Below are positions 31,502 to 43,400 of a stretch of DNA of 64,000 nucleotides, one piece after another (position 1 is the stretch's first letter; the number at the start of each line of letters is the position of its first letter). The DNA lies in NCBI GenBank assembly GCA_009823505.1, contig VZQC01013712.1, positions 676,616 through 740,615 on the forward strand. Reading direction: 5' to 3'. The notes beneath the pieces were generated by a model. The model made no database searches and had not been told where the DNA came from. It saw only the letters and a program-made list of their open reading frames with translations. A program made the position numbers and the translations under genes. The stretch is from Rhizomys pruinosus. Lineage: Eukaryota; Chordata; Mammalia; Rodentia; Spalacidae.

Positions 31502-33065
31502 GCCACCATCCCAACTTCCTCCATGGACCAGTAAGGGTCCAAGCACCTCAACTTACTGTGGTGTCCAATAAGGGTCTAAGCACCTTTGTACACCTCTGTA
31601 CAGCTTGGCAGTGACCAGATTAGGATAGGGACTGTGCCCAGGTGGCTGCTGCCTCCTCAAATTCCTTCACATGTCAGTAAGGGTCTGAGCACCCCAACAC
31701 CCTGTGAGGGCCTTTAAGGGTTTAAGCACCTCTGTGCACCTCTGCACAGATCAGAGGTGACTGGATCAGGACAGGGATTGCACCTAGTTGGTTGGTGCTG
31801 CACCAAATACCTTTGTGGGCCAGTAAGGGTCCAAGCACCACTGTGTACCTCTGCACTGTTCCCTGAGGACTGGATCAAGACAGGGACTGCACCCTGGTGG
31901 ATGGTGCCACCCTAACTTCAAGCCCAAGCCAGTAAAGGTTTGAGCACCTCTATGCACCTATGTGCAACTTGGCAGCAACTAGACTGGAACAGGGACTGCA
32001 TCTAGGTGGCTGGTGCTACCCCAACTTCCTATGTGAGACAGTAAGAGTATGAGCACCTCTGGGTTCCTCTGCACAGCTTAGCAGTGACAGGATCCTGCCA
32101 GGGACTGTCCCCAGGTGTCTGCCACCATCCTAACTTCCTGTGAATTCTGGTAATGGTCTGAAAACTCTAACTTCATGCACAGGCCAGTAAGGGTCAGAGC
32201 ACCTCTGCACACCTCTGTGCAGCTCAGCAGCAACCAGATCAGGACAGGAACTGTGCCCAGGAGGTTGCTGTCTCCCCAACTTCCTGCAGGTTCTGGTAAG
32301 GGTCTGAGCACTCCAACTTCCTGTGTGGGCCAGTAAGGATCCAAGCACCTCTGCACACCTCTTGTAGCTAGGCAGTGACTGGATTGCAACAGGGACTGTG
32401 CCCAAGTAGCTGCCTCCATCTAGACGTCCTGTGTGTGTTCAAAAGGGCCCAAGCACCCCAACTGCCTGCATGGGCCAGTAAGGGTCCAAGCACCTCTGCA
32501 AACCCACACCTTTGTGCAGTTTGGCAGCACCTGGATAGGTACAGTGACTGTGTCCAGGTGGCTAACACCACCCCAACTTCCTTCAAGTTTCCGAGCACCT
32601 CTGCACACACACCTCTGCACAGTTCAGCAGTGACTGGATAGGGCCAGAGATAGCGCCTAGATGGCTGGTGCTATCCGAATTTCCTGCACGGGCCTATAAG
32701 GGTCAGATATCCCTAACTTCCTTCACAGGCAGGTAAAGGTCCGAGAACCTCTTGTTAGGTTTGAAAAATTCACAGAAAAACCCTCAAGTCCAGGATTCAA
32801 TCTTTGAAACAAAACTTATTTAATTTGCTGATGCAGCAGAACCCAACTGTTCTAGTTTCTCTTCAATTGCTGTGACAAAACACTCTGACCGACACCAACT
32901 TGAGGAGGAAAGGGTTTATTCAGCTTACATCTCCTGGGTCACAGTTCATCACTCAGGGAGCCCAAGGCAAGAACTCAGGGCAGGAACCTAGAGGCAGGAG
33001 CTGAAGCACAGGCCATGGAGGAATGCTGTTCACTGGCTTGCTCCTCTGGCTCATGCCCAACCTGC
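31502..33065 (+). other. Near-identical repeat of 29937-31500 (probable false duplication)
   Basis: Offset is 1,565 bp throughout. The only difference I noticed is G versus A near 31404/32969. The satellite portion (31502-32752) and the start of the ERV1 LTR are both duplicated, and the copy boundary coincides with the N. Neighbouring real units differ far more than this. Confidence 0.9.
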
Positions 33066-33727
33066 CTTCTTATACTGTACACAACAACCTTCCCAGGGTG
33101 GCACCACTCACTGTGGGCTGGGCCCTCCCACACTGCTTGACAATCAAGACAATACTCCACAGATGTGGCCACAGGCCAATCCAATGGAGCCAATTCCCCA
33201 GTTGAGGCTCCTTCAGCCTAGGTGTGTCAAGTTGACACTAAAACTATCCAGCACACCAACTAAAAAAGCTAGTGCATGGGGGTGGGGGGTGGGGGGAGGA
33301 ATAGTTGGCACACTAAGGATGCAACCCACTCCATGCAAGGAAGGGTACAATCTTGAATGTCTGTTACAGTGAGTTTTTAAAGGCAAAACACACAAAAACC
33401 TCAAACCAGGGGAGCATTGGTGACATTATAGAAACCAATTGTGAGGCTATGGAATCACAAAGCATGCAGTGATGACCCTTAAGCTTATTGTGTTTAGCAA
33501 CATGAAGCCTCTTGGAGAGTGGGTGCACTCCTTAGGGGGTGGGATGCACACTCCCTAGGACTTGAGAAAGTTCCTCCTGACCTCAGGTAGCTGTGGGAAC
33601 TAGGAACTCAGGGTCAGACTGTATTCTTGCACTTAAGGTAGTCATGGGAACCAGGCTTGCTTTAACCAACTCAATTTTTCAGTTAACACCTTCCTTCCAA
33701 TTAACTCTTTATGACCTGCCCCTAACA
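32753..33727 (-). mobile_element. ERV1 3' LTR, antisense, split by a MaLR LTR
   Basis: It begins TGTTAGGTTTG and ends CTGCCCCTAACA. It is the same LTR family as 29252-29803. The purine tract ATGGGGGAA lies just outside in sense orientation, as expected next to a 3' LTR, and internal sequence follows. The LTR is lengthened by a 408-bp MaLR plus TSD. Confidence 0.8.
32848..33255 (-). mobile_element. MaLR-type solo LTR, antisense, 5-bp TSD CCAAC
   Basis: TGTTCTAGTTTCTC ... CTATCCAGCACA is bounded by CCAAC at 32843-32847 and 33256-33260. In sense orientation it reads TGTGCTGG ... CTAGAACA. It is the best-defined copy of the 14743-type LTR. Confidence 0.9.
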
Positions 33728-34824
33728 TTCCCCCATGAGATAAGATCATGAGTCAAATTATGGATTCCTCTGTAGTAATGGGTCCAAAGGTCCACGAGCT
33801 GGACTGCAGAGATTCTTTCCTTTACAAAGTTAATTAAGGCATGACAGCTGTGGGCACCAGGTGGGCAGTCTGCAAGCAAGATGGCTACTAAGATACACTC
33901 CTATATAGGCCCTGGGTGGAAACTCAGGTAAGAAGTCATAAGGTTGACAGCCTCTAGAAGAAGTGGACACCTATGTGTCCCTTGGAATTCTGGGAAACTC
34001 AGACCTAACATTCCAGCCTTTTGATTATGAAAAGGGAATGGAATGCTGTGTTCTCTTCTGTATCTGCTTCAGAGTTGAGGGGGGTTGAAGTCTCAGGAGA
34101 ATAGGTGTTAGGCTGGAGAGTTAGAATCTAGTCTTCCATCTTGGCTGCTCTGGGTGCCTGGTGTTTTGGTTCAGATCGATAGTGGCCAGTAGTTAGTGTA
34201 GTTTCTCTGCAACTGAAAAGATAAGCTGGTTAAGTCTTATGTCAGTGGACCAGTGAACAAACTTCCCAGTACCAATAGGGGGCCTAGTGGGTGCATTAGT
34301 GATTGGAGAGTCCTTGTCTATAGAGTCTCTGGAGGAAGAGAGAAACTGTGCTATATTATACTCCATTGTAAGGAATTGGGAAAAAGTAGTTTTAGTATGC
34401 AGGGCTCCAGAATGACCTATTTTTCAGTTATTTTGTAGAATGGCACAATAGATCTTTCACCCATTCTCTGGTAATAAGGTATAAGTTATTTTATTTCTTT
34501 GATCATAGTTTTCCTGTTGGGGTGTTTAAAATCACACTAACTGTTAGCTCAGATAAATTAAATTAGTTTTGGTGTTAGAGTCAGTTGAGGTTCTGGTCCT
34601 TAGGAATCACTCAGGCCTTGTGCCTGGCTCTTTTTACCAGTTCCATCTACATGAAGACAAACTCAGGTCTTGCCTGACTGGAACTTCCCTTTGAAGTATG
34701 AGGAGCTTTTCCTCTATACTGACTTTCCTCTGTACACTGGCCAGAAGAAGTCCTCTTAGTGAATTTCCAAGACCTCCCTGGCAAGGGATGACTGCCATAG
34801 GACATACAGAGAGGTGCTCATAAG

Positions 34825-35507
34825 TGGGAAGATCCAGTATGAATTGGGGGCTAGTTCTCAGCTAGCATGCCTCAGGGCACCACGTGGCTGAGAGTCAAGG
34901 GATTTCTCTGACCCTGCCCCAAGGAGGAGCAAACAACATGGCGTACCTGGGTGATGCTGGGTGGGGCAATGGTGTGCAGTGGCACAGAGTTGGGGGGGTA
35001 TGATTGGCCCTGGGAATGGATGTCATTTAGTTTATAAAAGCAGATTGTAGCAAGGAAGAAATTTGAATTTCCCATTAACATCATCACGGAATTTCCAGCC
35101 ATCATCTTTTTAATCTTTTGCATGCATACACGCCAAAGCAGGCCTGCATTTTGTTTGGTTGATCAATGCATTGGAAAAAGGTTCCAGTGTGGACCACCAA
35201 TCTGGATAGCTGGTGTTGTGAGTGGACATAGACTGAAGATAGGACTACAGCAATCAGCCTGAAATTCCTGTCCAAGGTTCAGCAGTCTCTGGGCAGGTGG
35301 GAAGTCATGGCCAAGAGGCCAAGAATGGAACAAGTGTCTCATGATTCCAGGCTAAGGGCCTGAGTTCAAAATACACTCAGGCCAGGCTACAGGAAGTAGC
35401 CAGCCGGTCTCTGTGCTGAGAGGCCAGTTCCCTACAGCAGGTGCTGTTTCCCTGCCCTTTAGCAGGGCCACCTGGCCCCTGGTTGGCACAAAAGAAAGCT
35501 TCCTACA
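34825..35507 (+). mobile_element. ERVK-type solo LTR copy A
   Basis: TGGGAAGATCCAGTATGAA ... AAAGCTTCCTACA follows the same order as 50113-50771. Shared landmarks are AAGGGATTTCTCTGACC, GAGGAGCAAACAAC, TTTATAAAAGCAG and CATCATCACGGAATT. The flanks show no exact 6-bp TSD (CATAAG versus CTCATG), so this copy is probably older or altered. Confidence 0.75.
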
Positions 35508-35705
35508 CTCATGCAGGACCCTAGGACTTAAGTCGACCTTAGAGGGTAAGGGCCAAATGATTGTCCCTTTAAATCCCTTTGGCCAACTCAGATTGGAGCT
35601 TTAAGTATGGTTGTTAAATCTCCAAGAGGGTCAGTTAAATTAATTTGGTATTTTCTTCACTATATAACACATAAATAAAGCTTGAACATTGACTTAAGCA
35701 TTCTT

Positions 35706-35924
35706 TTTTTTTAAATTTTGTGTGTATGAGTGTACTGTCTGCATGTAAGTAGGTGCACCTGTGTCCTGCAATGCTGCAGAGGTCAGAAGAAGGCATTTGA
35801 TTCCCCTGGAACTGGAGTTAAAGACGGTTCTTAGCCACCATGTGGTGCTGGGAATTGAACCCAGGTTCTCTGCAAGAGCAGTTGGTGCTCTTAATCTCTG
35901 AGCCATCTCATCTCTCCAGCTCCA
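35706..35924 (-). repeat. B3 SINE, antisense, 14-bp TSD
   Basis: Standard antisense B3 from GTGTGTATGAGTGTACTGTC to the CTCTCCAGC head. The TSD is ACTTAAGCATTCTT at 35692-35705 and ACTTAAGAATTCTT at 35925-35938 (13 of 14). Confidence 0.9.
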
Positions 35925-35974
35925 ACTTAAGAATTCTTAATAAATTCTTAATTGCTGTGGGAAAAAAACCCTAT

Positions 35975-36172
35975 ATTAGTAAAAGCTCATGACTGCAGCA
36001 CAGGCTAAGAAAGGATGCTGCTTACTGGCATGTGTTCCTGGCTCATGTTCAGCCTATTGTATACAATATAGAAATATCTAGCCAAGGATGGCATTGCCCA
36101 CAATGGGCACAGGCCAGTCCAATGAAGGCAATTATTGAGGTTTCTTAGCCCAGGTATGTCAAATTGGAACAT
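35975..36172 (-). repeat. MaLR-like LTR remnant, antisense
   Basis: Diverged match to the antisense 32848-33255 LTR: GGATGCTGCTTACTGGC, CTCATGTTCAGCC, ACAGGCCAGTCCAATG and AGGTATGTCAAATTGG in the expected order. Confidence 0.6.
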
Positions 36173-37740
36173 AGCCCAGGAAACAAACCCAAGATAATAA
36201 AGAGACTAAAAACAATACCTCTTAGGAAGATCTCAAATGAAGGCCATATTACTTGTTCCCAGATTTTGAATTACAGCTTTGAGAATAAAAATGAGGGGGG
36301 CATGGTTACATACCTACAGCAGGTAGGAAATACTTAAATCAAGCTCACCAGAAGTGGTTTCATTCATTCTCATGTGGTACCTGGAAGTAAAACCCAATTT
36401 TTCTTAAAAATATTAAAAGTAACATGTGCAAAGTATAATGGATACACACTAGAGTTATAGAAGCTAATGAATAAGGTGTCAGGAAATATTCAGACCAACC
36501 AAGGCACTACAAAAACAACACAATTCAGCAACGAACAATACCAAAAAACATTTTAGGCTGTTTTATTGAAGGGAAGAAATTGCAGTTCACAGGCATCCAG
36601 AGGAAGCCAAGTGCCACTGTTTAAGTGCCAGAGTATGAATGATTTTTAAATTGGTCTCTGGTCAGAGGGATGGTGGCACAGCTGTCAAAAGTGTGGCTAA
36701 GTAGAAGAAAAGAAAACCAATATCTCTTAGTGAAACCACAAGGGTCAAAAATTAAGTCTTCAGAGGTCTGGAAAACAACTTGAAAGGAAACCGAAATTAG
36801 AATATCAGTAAAAGTAACATTACTTTAAAACAGTTTAATTTGGAGATCAAATCCAGTCTTAACAGATAACAAATAAAATCTTTAGATAATGAGTTCAGAT
36901 TTTTCTCTGTAGGAACATAGGGACCCGGGTTCAAATTAGGGCTTTGAAAAAGTTTAAGAGGCATGCCAAATGTAAACTTAATTTTTGTGCGCAATATATC
37001 ATGACAGAACCTTGAAGTGACCATTTTAATGGAAACCAACACAGAAGAACACACATGACATGAATCTCATACATGTGGGACAACAGTTAACACACAGACA
37101 TCTTGAACAGATCCATGATGTAATTGAATAATGAGAGATCCCCTTTTTCCTAAAATTTCTTAGAATAACTTGATGTCAAGGCACAGAGAGTTCTTAGTAT
37201 TCTGGTCCACTGCACACCTTGGCTGTGCAGGGGTATGGAACCATTAATTTTTCATTGTTACATTCACACACATTCATTTAAAGTTTAAGACACATTTTTC
37301 TAGTTAGCTCCATTAAAACACTTTTATACTCAAAGCCCCTAAATGCTTGGTTGATTTTGCTAAATACCTGTTCCACCTTAAATAGTCCTCTGTAAGTGAG
37401 GTCAGATGCCTGGCATTTCACTATGACAGATCATGCATTTCTGGGGGGAATGGAAAAGTGACAGTTCTGGCTGCTTAGAGCTCACAAGAGGAGTCATTTG
37501 CATGCATGCTTGCTTGCACAAAGCAGAGGGGAAGAAGGATTTCAACCATGGTGGAGGGCACAAAAGGAGAGTTTGCCAATCCTTGACATAGAGGGCTTGG
37601 TCCAGGTGCCCTGGGCTGCCAAAAATAACAGAATGAGAATGAACAGGATAAATGAAGGTAAGATTAAAAGAAACTTTCAGCTGGCCAGCCAGTGGCAGGC
37701 AGAAACACTGCTCAGAGGAGAGGAAGCGCCTTGGAAGACA
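36173..37740. other. Unassigned part of the putative ERV interior
   Basis: No gene or repeat is recognised. Overlapping open frames on both strands near 37402-37848 have no recognisable motif and are considered chance. Confidence 0.4.
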
Positions 37741-37880
37741 GAAAACAGTGCTGCACAGCAGAAAGTCACTCAAGTGACTTTCCCCCAGATGCAGAAGGAC
37801 TGACAACAAATATAAGGGCAGAGAAAACATTGTGCAATGGAGGCCCACTCAAGTGAGTGGCCCCCTCATATCCAAAGGGA
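37741..37880. other. Two related short palindromes
   Basis: GAAAGTCACT-CA-AGTGACTTTC is a perfect 10-bp-arm palindrome at 37761-37782. A second, related CCACTCA...TGAGTGG palindrome sits at 37845-37860. Both are followed by CCCC and an AAGGACTGA/AAGGGACTGA motif, as if a roughly 85-bp segment were duplicated. Confidence 0.6.
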
Positions 37881-38227
37881 CTGAGTCAGATCATCCACTT
37901 TCTGCCAGAGTGAGAATCAGGCCATCCCCTTTCTCTGGGTTCAGGAAATGCTTCGTCCAGTTTCTTCCTTTTTGAGTATCCCCAAAGGGTCTAGACCACA
38001 CAGATTTCCGTCAGATACAGGTTCATTCTGACCAGATCCAGATTCAAAATACAGATTCTGACAGGATACAGATTCAAAGCAAATACAGATTCAGCTACAG
38101 GCATCCAGATTCAGAACAGAAAGTAAAATAAACAAACAAACAAATGAAACAAAAACCTTACCTCAGAGTAAGGTGGCCAGCTCTTAGGGACAGGAAATTG
38201 GCTGGTCTTGGGGACGGGGGTCTGTGC

Positions 38228-38449
38228 TCTCCTGGCTGGCTCACCATGACCAGATCTGGACAGGGACTGCACTCAGATGACTGCTGCCAACCCAACTTCC
38301 TGCTCAGGCCAGTAAGGGTCCAAGCACCCCAACATCCTTCACTGTTCAGTAACGTCACTGAACCAATCCAGTTGCCACCAAGCTGTGCACAGTTGCATGC
38401 ATTTCTGTGTACTTCTGTGCAACTCTGTGGTGACCAGATCAGGACAGTA
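38228..38449 (+). repeat. Minisatellite array, terminal relic
   Basis: GACCAGATCTGGACAGGGAC, ACCCAACTTCCTGCTCAGG and CAGTAAGGGTCCAAGCACC are + units. The middle (about 38363-38390) reads CCAATCCAGTTGCCACC and AGCTGTGCAC in the opposite orientation. It joins truncated L1 sequence at about 38450. Confidence 0.88.
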
Positions 38450-39658
38450 AAGTGGCGGGCTACAAAATTAATCTAGAAAAATCAGTAGCCTTTCTTTACA
38501 CCAACAATAAACAAGTGGAGAAGGAATATAAAAAGACCTTCCCACTCACAATAGCCTCAAAAATAATAAGATACCTGTGAACAAACCTAAACAAATATAC
38601 CAAATACCTCTACAACAAAAAATTTTAAACCCTGAAGAAGGAGATTGAAAATGACATCAAAAGATGGAAAGACCTCCCATACTCATGGATTGGGAAAATT
38701 AATATAGTAAAAATGTCTATTTTACCCAAATTGATATACAGATGCAACACAATCCCAATCAAAATCCCTATGAGCTTCTTCACAGACTTGGAAAAATTAT
38801 CTTTAAAATCATATGGAAAAACAAATGACCCTGAATAGCTAAAGCAACCCTGAGTGAAAAATGCAATACAGGGGGATTGTCCGACCAGACTTCAAACTGT
38901 ATTACAGGGCCACCTTCAGCCACCTCATATTTGACAAAGGGTTAAAAAACTCTCAATGGAGGGAGAATAGCATCTTCAGCAAATGGTGCTGGCAAAATTG
39001 GATCATGATCTTTAGAAGAACAAAATTAAACCCCTACGTCTTGCCCTGTACAAAAATCAACTCCAAGTAGATCAAAGATCTCAACATGAAGCCTGAAACT
39101 CTGAAGGTGATAGAAGAAAAAGTTGGCAACAACCTACAAGCCATAGGCATAGGAAAAGACTTTCTAAATCAGACAGCAGCTGCACAGAAAATAAGGTCAA
39201 CAGTCGACAAATGGGACCTCATAAAACTCAAAAGCTTCTGTACAGTGAAAGAAACAATCAAGGAGGTAAAGTGGGAGGAAATCTTTACCAGTGATACATC
39301 TGACAGAACAGTAACATCAAGATTATATAAACTACTCAAAAACAAAGAAGTAAAAAGACAAACAATTTACTCAAAAGATGGAGTAAAGAGCTGAACAGAG
39401 ACTTCACCAGTGAGGAATTAAAGATGGCTGAGAAACATGTTAAAAAGTGTTGAACATCATTAATAATTAAGGAAATGCAAATTAAAACCACTCTCAGATA
39501 TCATCTCATTCCAAAAAGGCTAGCTAAGATCAAGAAAACAAAAGACAACAGATGCTGGAGAGGTTGTGGGGAAAGGGGAACACTCATCCACTGCTGGTGG
39601 GAATGTAAACTTGTACAACCACTATGAAAAGCAGTGTGGAGAACCCTTAAAAGATTCA
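38450..39658 (+). repeat. L1 ORF2 C-terminal fragment, sense (L1 no. 1)
   Basis: It starts inside ORF2 at the GGCTACAAAATTAATCTAG region and runs to GCAGTGTGGAGAACCC, parallel to 42755-44035 of L1 no. 2. About 120 bp near 38930 present in no. 2 is missing here. It has many frame breaks and stops before the 3' UTR. Confidence 0.85.
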
Positions 39659-39885
39659 ATACACAAAACAATAAAAGCACAAAAAAGAGAGAAATGGGAT
39701 TGGTAGAACTGAATATGGCTTTTTTTTCAACAGATGGAAAAAAAAAACTGCAATGCTCAAGTAAAGATTAAGAAAAATTTAAAAAAAAACCCACAAGAAT
39801 GGAACAATCAGGAAATGTTGGACAACTATGACAAAACCAAACCTCCACATCAAAGATGTAGAGAAATGAGAAGAATCCCAGGACA

Positions 39886-40311
39886 ATGGTATTGATCAGA
39901 TCTTCATCAGAAAAGAAGAAAATTACCCCAAACGAAAACAGTGACAAATGCATAGAAATACAAGAAGCACATAGAACACCAAATAAACAAGATCAGAACA
40001 GAAATCCCCGATGCCTTATCATAGTTAAAATACTAGATGCCCAAAACAAAGACAAAATACTGAAGACCAGAAGAGAAAAACAACAAGGTACATATAAAAT
40101 GATACGCATCAGAATTACAGCTGACTTTTCATTGCAAATGATGAAAGCCATAAGAACGTGGACCAAAGTGTTCCCAGTACTAAACAACTATAGAGGCCAA
40201 CCCAGATTACTATACCCAGCAAAAATGTTGATTATAGTTGAAGGAGAAAGAAAAATCTTTCATTTCATAAACAAGATGAAAGAATTAATGTCCAGAAAAC
40301 CAACCCTTTAG
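39886..40311 (+). pseudogene. L1 ORF1p C-terminal remnant
   Basis: A 141-codon frame with the RNA-recognition and C-terminal-domain signature of L1 ORF1p (HRTPNKQDQNR, then RIRITADFS and QPRLLYPAKM). ORF1p is a trimeric RNA-binding chaperone in L1 particles. The N-terminal coiled coil is missing, so this is a fragment. Confidence 0.85.
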
Positions 40312-40421
40312 AAAATACGTGAAACAATTCAAAGGTCAGAGGAAAGGAGCAACTATCACCAAGCAGATAGAGAGAGTGATTATTAACAGTATAACTGCAG
40401 AAATACAAACCTAGACCAAGA

Positions 40422-43400
40422 ATGCAAAGAGAAAATAAGGTGAAAGGAAACAACACACATCTCTTAATAATAACCTTAAATATTAATTGTCTAAACTCCC
40501 CAATCAAAAGACATAGACTGGGAAAATGGATTAGAAAACTGAACCCATCTATATGCTGTCTGCAAGAAACCCATCTCACCCTCAAAGATAGGCACCAACT
40601 TAAAGTGAAAGGATGGATAAAATATTCCAAGCAAATAGTACCAAAAAGCAAGCAGGAGTTGCTATTCTAATATCAGACAAAATAGACTTTGCAGTAAAAC
40701 TAATCAGAAGAGAAAAAGAGGACCATTACATCCTTATCAAAGGAACAATTAACCATGAAGATTTCAAAACAATGACTATATATGCACTAAACTCTGGTGT
40801 ATTGAACTTTATAAGCATAATTCTCCAGGACATCAGGGCACAGATTAATCCCTACTAGTAGTAGAGGAATTCAATACTCCACTGAGCCTTTTGGACAGGT
40901 CAACTGGACAAAGAAAAAACAGAGAGACATCTGATCTGAACAATACAATACACCAAATGGAACTCACAGACATCTACTGAATATTCCACCCAAACATCAG
41001 AGAATATACCTTCTACTAAGCACCCACAGAACATTATCCAAAATTGACCACATACTGGGACAAAAAACAAACCTCAACAATACAAAAGAATAGAAATATT
41101 CCCATGAATTCTATCAGATCGCAGTGCAATAAAGCTCGATATCAACACCATAATAAGCCCTACTATCTACAGGAGCACATGGACACCAAACAACACACTC
41201 CTAAATAATGAATGGGTCAAAGACAAAATATAGAAAAAATAAATATTCCTGGAACTAATTTAAAAGACAATACAACACAACAAAACCTATGCGATACTTT
41301 AAAAGTAGTCCTGAGAGGGAAATTAATAGCACTAAGTGACTACATTAAAAAACATAAAGAGCACAAAAAATGACCTAACACTCCAGCTAAAAACACTTGA
41401 GAGATAACAACTGAATCCTACACCCAAAAGACAAGACGAAATAACAAAAATTAGGGCAGAGATCAATGATATAGAAACAAAGAAAACAATACAAAGAATC
41501 AATGAATACAAAAGCTGGTTCTTTGAAATGATAAACAAAATAGATAGACCTCTAGCCCAGTTACTCAAAATAAGAACAACTCCAAATCAATAGTATTCAA
41601 GATGAAAAGGGAAATATCACAACAGACACTGAAAAGATTCAGACACTCATCCGAGAATATCTTAAAAACCTATACTCTACTAAATTTGAAAAGCTGAGAG
41701 AATTGAATGAATATCTGAAATCCTGGAATTCACCAAAGCTTACTCAATAAGATATTGACAGCTTAAACAGACCCATAAGAAATGAGAAAATCGAAATATT
41801 TATTCAAAACTTCCCAACTAAAATAATCCCAGGCCCAGATGGATTTAAGGCAGACTTCTTTAAAACATTTAAAGAAGACATACAGCCACTATTACTCAAA
41901 TTGTTCAAAAGGATAGAAACAGAGGGAGATCACCCAAATTCTTTCTACAAAGCCAACATTACTAAATTACCAAAGCCAGGCAATAATACAACCAAAAATA
42001 TATGTATAGGCTCATTTCATTAATGAACATAGATACAAAAATTCTCAACAAAATACTCGCAAACCACAAACAGGCACACATTAAAAAGATCACTCATCAT
42101 GACCAAGTCAGATTTATACTAGAGATACAGGGATGGTTCAAAATATGCAAATCATAGCTGGGCATGATGGTGCATACCTTTAATCCTAGCACTTGGGAGG
42201 CAGAGGCAGGCAGACCTTTGTGAGTTTGAGGCCAGCCTGGTCTACAGAGTGAGTTCCAGGACAGCTGGGGCTACAAGGGAGACCCTGTCTCGAAAAGACA
42301 AAAAATGCAAATCAATAAATGTTATAAAGCACATAAATAGACTGAAAGAAAAAAAAAACACATGGTCATCTCAATCGATGCGGAAAAGTCCTTCCACAAA
42401 ATTCAGCATGCCTTCATGTTTAAAGTCCTAGAGGGAATTGGACTGGAGGGAACATTCCTCAACATAATCAAAGCCATGAATAAACCCACAGCCAACAGCA
42501 TCCTAAATGGGGAAAAATTAGAAGTATTCCCCTTAAAATCATGAACCTGGAAAGGGTGCCCCCTATCTCCACTCATCTTCAATATAGTGCTTGAAACTCT
42601 TGCTATAGCAATAAGACAAGAAAAGGAAATTAAAAGAGAACTAATTGGAAAAGTGGAAGTCAAACTATCTCTTCTTGCAGATGATATGATAGTGTACCTG
42701 AGGAACACCAAAAACTCAACCAAGAAACTGCTAGAAATGACCAAGTGTTTCACTAAAGTGACAGGATACAAAATTAACCTAGAAAAATCAGTGGCCTTTC
42801 TTTACACCAACAATAAACAAATGGAGGAGGAATACAAGGTGACCCTCCCATTCACAATAGCTTCAAAAAAACACTCTTGGAAGAAACCTAACAAAAGACA
42901 CCAAAGATGAAAATTTAAAGCCCTGAAGGAGATTGAAGAAGATACCAGAAAATGAGAAGATCTCTCATGCTCATGGATTGAAAGAATTAGCATAGTAAAA
43001 ATGTCCAACCTACCCAAACTAATATTAAGATTCAATGCAATCCCAATAAAACTCACTGTGAGTTCTTTCTCAGACTTTGAAAAAAATCCTTAAATTCATA
43101 TGGAAAAACAAAAGAACCCAGATAGCCAAAGCAACCCTGAACAAAGTAGCAACACAGGGGGGGGGGTGGGATAACCATACCAGACTTCAAACTATATTGC
43201 AGGGCTATAGTAATAAAAACCAGCCAGGAACTTGCACAAAAACAGACCCATAGATGAATGGAACAAAACTGAAGATCCAAACCTGAGCACATGCAATTTC
43301 AGCCACCTCATATTTGACAAGGGGGCCAAGAAGACTCAATGGAGGAAAGAGCATATTCAGCAAATGTTGCTGGGAAAACTGGATCACCTCTTGTAGAAAG

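Larger units (their letters stand above)
33728..38227 (-). mobile_element. ERV1-like provirus internal region, antisense, decayed, no 5' LTR
   Basis: Sequence between the 3' LTR and the resumed satellite is taken as proviral interior, itself hit by an ERVK LTR, a B3 and a MaLR remnant. I see no intact gag, pol or env frame and no reverse-transcriptase or zinc-knuckle motif. In sense orientation the left (5') end carries CTGAGGTAAGG, a splice-donor-like site near 38160. No matching 5' LTR is present before the satellite resumes at about 38228. Interior identity is inferred from position. Confidence 0.5.

Noticed and set aside
15138..32752. CRISPR array (regular repeats of about 37 bp)
   Set aside because: There are no unique spacers between identical repeats. 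Adjacent units are diverged copies of each other, and the context is a rodent genome.
29937..33065. Recent biological segmental duplication
   Set aside because: Copies meet exactly at a single N and are almost identical, in contrast to all other units. Contig overlap explains it better.
37402..37848. 148-codon minus-strand ORF with a hydrophobic start
   Set aside because: No recognisable domain; an opposite-strand 101-codon frame overlaps it; it lies in putative ERV interior. Chance is more likely.
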